Of a DNA stretch of 42,383 nt, positions 1 to 7,100 are shown piece after piece (the first letter of the stretch is position 1; the number at the start of each line of letters is the position of its first letter). Source of the stretch: Schizophyllum amplum (taxonomy: Eukaryota > Basidiomycota > Agaricomycetes > Agaricales > Schizophyllaceae). The stretch covers positions 1 to 42,383 of the forward strand of contig VDMD01000172.1 of assembly GCA_007026445.1 (NCBI GenBank), in the 5' to 3' direction. The translations under genes and the position numbers were made by a program. The notes under the pieces are model-generated. The model had not been told where the DNA came from. It made no database searches and worked only from the letters and a program-made list of their open reading frames with translations.

Positions 1-341
1 GACGTGTGGATACCTATAGTGGGGATCACCGAGGACGGCGGTCCCGCCGCCCCCTTCCCTTTCCATTCACACAGGAGGACGCGCAAAGGATCGACGAGGA
101 ACTGAAGCAGTATCGGCATGCGGAGTCAATCTGCAACGACATCTTGACTCAATTCGGCATCAAGCCGGAGAGCGAAGGTCTCGTCAAGGCAGAGAAGTAC
201 GAAGAGACCAAGAAGGCTGTTGAAGCTGCTTTACAGGCAGCGCTAGATGGCGCACCTTCGGCTGAGGAGAGAAACCGTATTGCTGAGGTGTGGCCTCTGC
301 GGGAGGGCAAGGTCTCTTTGACTGCGGAGAGGTGCTGGTAA
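1..341 (+). CDS. 3' end of an unidentified gene (partial)
   Basis: An open frame runs from the window edge to a TAA at 339-341. A pyrimidine-rich stretch ending in ACACAG at about 68-77 looks like an intron acceptor, so the last exon may begin near 78. From there the protein reads as a charged, mostly helical segment rich in Glu, Lys and Ala. It has the look of a C-terminal tail, with no catalytic motif. I do not recognise the family. The first 70 or so bases of the frame (Arg- and Pro-rich) may be intronic. The 5' part lies outside the window, so product and length cannot be judged. Confidence 0.4.
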   Translation, partial: RVDTYSGDHRGRRSRRPLPFPFTQEDAQRIDEELKQYRHAESICNDILTQFGIKPESEGLVKAEKYEETKKAVEAALQAALDGAPSAEERNRIAEVWPLREGKVSLTAERCW

Positions 342-551
342 TTCACTGGTTTCCGAGCTGCAGTTTTCCGTACTCCCATCTCGCTGTGTTGATGGCAATC
401 ATTGGCCTGCCGAGCACGTCTATACATCCACTTGACTGAAATACAACGCTTGTTGTTCGTAATACCGGGTTCGTTGGTCAAGAGACTTGAGGAAAGACGA
501 GTATGAAGACCCTTTTGAACGGCGTAGCGTACAGGTTGCGAGTATGTATAT
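342..551. other. 3' flank of the first gene
   Basis: This 210-bp stretch separates the stop codon of the partial gene from the MITE. I see no second gene, RNA gene or clear repeat in it. It probably holds the 3' UTR and polyadenylation region. Confidence 0.4.
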
Positions 552-554
552 TTA
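552..554. repeat. MITE target-site duplication, left (TTA)
   Basis: TTA directly precedes the left terminal inverted repeat and is matched by TTA at 10738-10740 after the right one. Three-base TWA duplications are the signature of PIF/Harbinger transposition. Confidence 0.6.
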
Positions 555-645
555 GAGCCTGTTCAGCTGCGCCGCCAACCAGAGGTTGAGCTCAAGTCTG
601 AGTTGAGTTTGAGTTGAGTCTCACTGGGTTTCCTGTTTGGGCTCG
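555..645 (+). repeat. MITE left terminal inverted repeat (interrupted)
   Basis: Pairs with the reverse complement of 10642-10737, with about six or seven mismatches over about 96 bp. The last five bases of this repeat (TCGGA) are now at 10419-10423, on the far side of the inserted retrotransposon. Confidence 0.75.
641..645. repeat. Retrotransposon target-site duplication, left (GCTCG)
   Basis: GCTCG at 641-645 directly precedes the left LTR and is repeated at 10414-10418 directly after the right LTR. A five-base duplication is usual for Ty3/Gypsy integrases. Confidence 0.9.
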
Positions 646-798
646 TGTGACGGATCCGTCCGTCACGTGCTTTAGACCCACATGGGTCCCGTCCACTTAC
701 TAAGAGCCCTGACTTTACTTGACTTTGCTTGACTTGTAGTGACTTACAGTGACTCTCTCGGACTCGTATTGACTACCTACCTCGAGAGTCCTCCTGTG

Positions 799-805
799 TA
801 TAAAA
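799..805 (+). promoter_or_regulatory. TATA box of the 5' LTR
   Basis: TATAAAA lies about two thirds into the LTR, so transcription would start near 825-835 and define the R region. The same box is at 10278-10284 in the 3' LTR. Confidence 0.65.
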
Positions 806-808
806 GCG

Positions 809-831
809 GGTCCTCGCTGTAGGCGAGGACC
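809..831 (+). promoter_or_regulatory. Hairpin at the predicted start of the retroelement RNA
   Basis: GGTCCTCGC and GCGAGGACC form a perfect 9-bp stem around a TGTAG loop, directly downstream of the TATA box. Depending on the exact start site it would be at or just upstream of the RNA 5' end. It is repeated in the 3' LTR at 10288-10310, where it could influence 3' end formation. Confidence 0.4.
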
Positions 832-934
832 AAGTGTTCTTATCGAGACATCGTTACTGAGACCCTCGTGTGAACCTTACCATCATTCCTTGAGCCGAGC
901 CCGGCCCGCTCCCCGCGATCCCGTACTCGCCTCA

Positions 935-941
935 TATTTTT

Positions 942-976
<35 letters not shown>
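935..976 (+). other. T-rich tract in the primer-binding-site position
   Basis: Immediately after the 5' LTR there is TATTTTTTC followed by 33 uninterrupted T (944-976). Most LTR elements have here a site complementary to a tRNA 3' end, usually starting TGG. None is visible. The tract may be real, may be a slippage expansion, or may be an assembly artefact. Confidence 0.6.
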
Positions 977-1141
977 CTCCGATATCGACTCCGACATCGT
1001 CTTCGACATCGACAACCGTCTAACGACTACCGACTCACAACACCAAAACCCGACTACCCCGCCCCGGCGACGGACTTGATCAACCCGGCAACCTCGGCGG
1101 CGCCCTCAACCTAATCTCCTTCCTTTCTTGTCGACAATACC
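977..1141 (+). other. Retroelement 5' untranslated leader
   Basis: This is a leader between the T tract and the gag start codon, rich in CGA and CCG repeats with several GACATCG-like units. No tRNA-complementary primer site was recognised in it. The start codon at 1142 sits in a favourable context (ACCATGG). Confidence 0.5.
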
Positions 1142-4100
1142 ATGGCGCCCAAGAACCAACCCCGTGGCCCCGGCGGCCGTTTCCGGCCGCGCGCATCCTC
1201 GCTTGGTTCTCAGCCTCGGCATGGTGCCGAAGGCTCGTTCCTCAGTGCACTGTCAGACCCTGGGTCTGACATGGTGGGGGCTCACGCTCGAGATGCGCAG
1301 CCCTCCGTCTCCGGTGACCAGGTCACGGAGCTTGTGACGAAGCCGCATGACGCCGCTTCGTCACACGAGCCCACCGCTGCGGCGGTCGGTGCTCGCGGGT
1401 CGTCTGCTCTTGACGGAGCAGCGCCCGATGAGAGTGAGGTGACGGCTGGCGCCGCCACCAGATCTCCGAATCACGCGCAGCCCGCGTCGGGTCTCGTACC
1501 TGATGCCGGGGTCGTGCCGCGTGAGGAGGACATCTCGCAGAGTCACTCTGATGAGCCACTGGCTCAAGGTACGAAGTACAATACCATTGTATTTACCCCT
1601 AAGGTAGTACCTGAAAATGAAAATATGCCTCGTTTTCTCAACCACGAGAACGAGGAGTCCTATGCCGATGACTTCATGGCCGGAAATAGTCAGGACCGGC
1701 CTGACAAGGGCAAAGTTCCGGACATCCGCAACTACGGGGAGCTCGACTTCGACGAAGTCGAGCAAGATCCCGACATTCAGCGTGAGCTTCTTGAAGCCGC
1801 GAACGACCGTCGCGCCAAGGGTGCGGCGGATCATATGTCCTTCACGGACTACCTGCCTCCGCGTGGGACGCGTGAGACCGCGGAGGTCGAGGAGCTTCAC
1901 GACATAATTCATCGCAAGATGATGGAGAGCGCTGAATACACCGCTCTCAATGCCAAACTGGCTAGGCAAGTCAGTGAGCTTCGTGAGCAGCGTGAGCAAC
2001 TCATGGAGTTCATGTCGAACGGATCCGAGCGTTCGCGTGCACCAAGCGTTGCTCGGGTCATGCCGAAGGAAGTCGAACCGGCACGTGACACACCCGCTGT
2101 CAAAAGGGAGTCCGTAGAAGCTACGGTCCCACGCGTTACCCCTTACCAAAGGGCAACGAAATCGTCCAGCCCAGAGGACAAGCTACGCCCTAGCTACCAG
2201 GGAAGTGGCGAGTCCTACTGGGACAAGTACATGGCTATGATAAGAAGCCGTGTAGTAGGACTGCCGAAGTCTAACGACGACTCGGAGTCTGATGATGACG
2301 ACCCCGCCGTCAAGAGAGCGAGAGCTAGCAAGCTCAAGCCTCAACCCCCCGAAGTCTACGACGGGCGCGAAGATGACGAGTCTTTCTGGACTTTTGTGAT
2401 CGACGCGCTGCAGTACGTGACTGACGGACAGGTAGCGACGGCGCGTCAGCCCGACGTCGTGTCGCGCTGGCTTACCGGCAAGGCACGTCGTTTTTACAAG
2501 CAGAATTACATGCTTAGTACGTCTCGTAGCTCTAAGCTCGATGACTTCTTCAGAGATCTGTTTGATCATTGTTTTTCATTGAACTACAAGGACAAATGTA
2601 GATCTAAGTACAAATCCTGTACTCAGGATGGACGAGACATTCGTGAATACATGCACGAGTTGGAACGCTTCTGGGTCGTGTTGACCGAGGAGACGGACGC
2701 GCTCCGCGTCCTTCGCTTCTGGGATGGGCTTGACGCGTGGTTGGTGAAAAGGCTGATGGAGGACGGCTTCAACAAGGAAGTCGACACCCTCGAGCCCACT
2801 TACCGGCGCGCGCTCGAGCTCTGGCAGGCCAGCTACGCTGCCCGCAACCAGGCGAAGACTCGGAAGCCTGACGAGGGTGGAGGATCGCCTCCAGGCCGCA
2901 ACGGCGGGTCAGGCGGCGGCTCCTCCTCGTCACGGCGATCTGGAGGCGGAAACGCGCCTTCAGCGCCCGCTCGCTCCTCCGGCGGCTCCTTCGGCGGCAA
3001 TACGCCTCGAGGGAGAACCAACAGCGACCGTTCCAGACCCACTGGGAATAAGTCCGGTGGTCAACGGAGCGACCAAAGACGCACCTTTGTGTCGAGTAAC
3101 AAGGGCGGGAGCGCTAGAGCCCCGCCCGCGTACACGCCAAAGAAGTCTCCGGAGCTATTGAAGCGTCTCCGGGAGGAAGGGCGTTGCTTCCGATGTGAAT
3201 CTAAGGATCACATCAGTAGGAATTGCCCCGAGGGCAATCAAGTACCTTCGAGGTCTTCTGGGCCTCCTGGTATAGCGATCAACACCATCGCACTCGAGAA
3301 GGCGCGTTCTCTTGACGAGAAGCGCGCCAGCGCTAGCGCTCGGACTGTCAACTTGTCAGTCAACATGGTGGGCCTCGAGGCCGAGGACTCCTACTTACCC
3401 CGTGCCACATTTGCGACAATGCTGTGTGGCGAGTGCAGGCCACCCTGGCCGCCTCACTACCGCTCCGACTGTCCAACCGTCGCGGGCGAACCTCTGGGGA
3501 AGCCGCATCTGTTCTTACAGCCGCTTCTTGACCGTCACGCGCGCCTCGCGCGCGCGAACGGCAACGAACCTCCGAGTTTCTGCACGGGCTCAAGCCTGCG
3601 CGAGCTCCTGAACGACCCAATGGTCGCCGACCATGTGGGAGTACAGTGTGACCCCGCGTACCCCGGTGACATGGGCAAGTGGCGCGTCCGCGGCGCATTC
3701 GCGCTCAACAGGGAGCGCGCTTGGCCTGGAGATGGTGCTGAGCTGTTCGACGCGCAGTATCATGCCGACGCGCCGCTCACCTGTCTCGCCGACGGCGCTC
3801 CGCTGCGATTCGTCCCGGTGGATGGCGACGGCGACTGCGTCGAACTATTCGAGACCGTAGGCAACGAAGCAGGGCGCGACTCCGCGGCCTGCCCCTTGCG
3901 GATCCCGAACTCGTTCTTCCTGCGCGAGAACTTCGCCATGGAAGACTTCGTGGCACGCTTGTTCTGCGCTGGCTTCGGCCTCGGCCGCGCGCAGACTGCG
4001 CGCGCCATGTCGTCTTACGAGACGAATGTGGTGCTCGGCGACTTGCTCGCCGAGAGCGTCGCATACGCCCTCAATTGGGCACTCGAGCGCTCCGAAGACG

Positions 4101-7100
4101 AGAGACGCCCGAGTCGGCGCTCTCGTTTCGTCGTGTTCAGACCTGTTGGTATACCGAAGACCCTCGTGGTCGGCGACACTCAACTCGGCACGCACTGGTA
4201 CCTTCGCGTGTCGGATGTCGACCGTGGCATCAACCTGTGGAGCTGGTATAAGTACCAACGGGCACGATACCTCGCGACGGGGACTGACCGGACGTCCAAT
4301 CCGCGTAAGGCTCCGTCGCGGTGGTTCAACCCTCCGATCCACGTGAATGCACGTGATCGGTTCGACTTCTGGTCGGAACGGCAAGGGACGTTCCCTGTCC
4401 GCTGGTTCCGCGAACCCGTGCCCGACGTTGTCGGCGATGGCGGTCTGGAGGAGGCGTGGTTCTGGATGGAAGGGTTAGTAAACGTGGCGCCCCGCGCGCC
4501 CGAACTAGTCTCTGACATACCGGTACGTCGTCCCTTGGCCGAGATTACAGCACGCCTGCTGAACATCTTCGCCGTAGCGAAAGCACGCGGCGCGCCGGCG
4601 ACGTCATCGTCCGCGCGGATCCCACAGAGGACCTCGACCTTCCCGCGAGGAAGTGGTCGGCGGATCCCACGACCAATCGTACTCATTGTGAAGATCAACG
4701 GGCACCCGTGCAAGGCACTCGTTGACTCCGGTTCGTCTGTGGACCTTGTGAGTTCGGCTCTCGCGACGCAGTTGCGCCTGCCACTCACCGAGCACGACAG
4801 CCAGGTGTCAATGACCATGGCAGTGAGCGGATCGCGCTCCAAATGTAACTTCTTTACATCTGTCGACTTTGAATGGTCAGCTATTCATGGGCAACGCACG
4901 TTTGACGTCCTGAACCTCGCAACTTACGATGTGGTGCTTGGCACTCCGTTCTTGTACGAGTATGCCATCTCGTTCTCGCTCAACCCGCCGAAGATCCTAA
5001 TTGGGAGTGTTGCTGCGCTGCCTCTTGAGGGCCCGCACGTCGACGATCTCATGACGGCGAATATGGAACCTGAGCGTGATGAGCATCAGCTCGCGGAGAT
5101 CCGTGAGGACCTCGTGAGAATGGCATTACCTCTGTGCAAGACCATGGGCGAGACGGAGCTGCCTCCGCTTCGTGCGATTAATCACACGATCCCCATCATC
5201 GACCCCGACCGTCGATACCCCTTCCGTCGGTCTAATTGCCCTACGATTTTTCGTGAGCAATGGAACGAGAAGCGCGACGCTTACATGAAGTCTGGGCGGT
5301 GGGAATTCACCACCGCCTCAAACGCGGTGCCCATGCTGTTGATCGCGAAGAATCAGCGCGAGAAGACGAAGCTACGTACCGTTGTCGACTTGCGTGCGCG
5401 TAACGACAATACTCGCAAGTTGTCGTCGCCGCTTCCGGACCAGAATGCCATCTTGCGCCGCGTCGCGAGCGCTCGCTACTGGTCTATATTAGATGGCAAG
5501 GACCATTATGAGCAGATACGCGTCGCACCTGAGTTTGAAGATGTTAACATCATGGCAACGCCAGATGGGAACGTCAAGAGCAAGGTCATGCTCCAGGGCG
5601 ACTGCAACGCTGTGGCGACGTGTCAGGCCATCATGACGCATATATTCCGCCCATACCTTGGCGTATTCATGGACGTCTACCTTGACGACATGATCATCTA
5701 CACGAACACGCTCGAGGAGCATGTGCGTGGGGTGCGAATTGTGCTCGACATTCTTGAGCGCGAGAAGTTCTACCTGGGTATCAATAAGTTGCACTTTCTG
5801 GAATCAGAGGTGCGCGTACTGGGTAGAATCGTCGACGAGCACGGTATCCGCGTGGACCCTGCGCGCGTCGACGAGATCGCCAAGTGGCCTGTGCCTACGA
5901 ACAAGCGATTAGTTCGCGCGTTTTGTGGCGCCGTTGGTTGGCTCGCCGACAACGTCGCTGGCATTGCGGCGCCGCTCGGCGTCCTGCACGAGCTCTGCGG
6001 CGAAACTCACCGTTGGGAGTGGGGCTTCACGCAGCAGCGCGCGTTTGAAGACTGCAAGCGCCTTGTGGGCGCGAGCAAGCGCGTCGCACGCCGTGGCATC
6101 ACGCTCGGTGTCGACGGCAAGCCCGCCACTCGCGTGTGGCTTCTGACTGATGGTTCGAAGTCATCATTATCTGGTGTGGTGATCGAGGGCGAGGAATGGC
6201 GCACTGGCGACATCATTGCTCTGTTCTCTGCCAAGTTGAGCACAACGCAGCAGAACTACCCTGTGCACGAAATCGAGATGTTAGCAGGTGTCGAGGCGAT
6301 GCTGAGACACCGCGACTTACTCCAGGGATTCCACTTCACTTGGGTGACCGACCATCGCGGGCTTGTGCACTTGCTCAAGCAACCGAACCTCTCGGGTCGG
6401 CAGGCGCGCTGGCTCGAGAAACTCGCCGAGTTCGACTTTGATGTCGTGTATCTGCCCGGTGTGGACAATGTGTTAGCTGACGCTCTCTCTCGCATCTACG
6501 AGGGGGACGCACCTGGCACCGTGCGCGCGCCATCCGAGTATACATCTTTCGATGAAGATGGTTCGATCGACTACGACGGCATGGACATCACGCGCCCGCT
6601 CGTCACTGAGCTCGGCACGCTGGCCATATCGGCGGAGTCAACGGACGAGGCACGCCCGCGCCGCGGTCGCCCGAAGGGCTCTACCAAAGCGCTGAATGAA
6701 TGGGCGCGCGCCATCGCAGCGCGCGGTAAAGGCGCTGTGCGCCTCGTTGTCAATAGCCCGGCTGAATCTGCTGGCGAGGGCTCACCTGAAAGGCGCGAGC
6801 CGCGCCTGGAGGGGGGTACCGGCACTCACGAACTGCCGGGAATACCTGAGGCAGTCGTCGATGGCGTCGTGGGAGATGTGATGCGGGAGCAGAACGACGA
6901 TTTTGCATCCGATCACTCCACGCGACTGCCCGATTCGGCGAACAAGGACGAGCTCGCCGAGCGCGTCAATGACGCACATGCACCTGCAGGTCCTGAGACT
7001 TCAATTGAGGCTCATGACTCAGTCAGTGACACCCTTGAAGGAGTGCCTGCACAAGCCAAGGCTTCGAACTCGACAGCCGACCTTTCGGCAGTCCCCGAAG

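Larger units (their letters stand above)
646..934 (+). repeat. 5' LTR
   Basis: 289 bp, TGTGAC to CTCA. It opens with an inverted repeat (GTGACGGA...TCCGTCAC) and carries several TGACTT/TGACT units at about 707-755 that may be regulatory. A TATA box lies at 799-805 and a perfect 9-bp stem with a 5-base loop at 809-831. It appears identical to the 3' LTR. Confidence 0.95.

Noticed and set aside
1361..2149. Minus-strand open frame (262 codons) opposite gag
   Set aside because: Antisense shadow of the gag frame with no recognisable motif or promoter.
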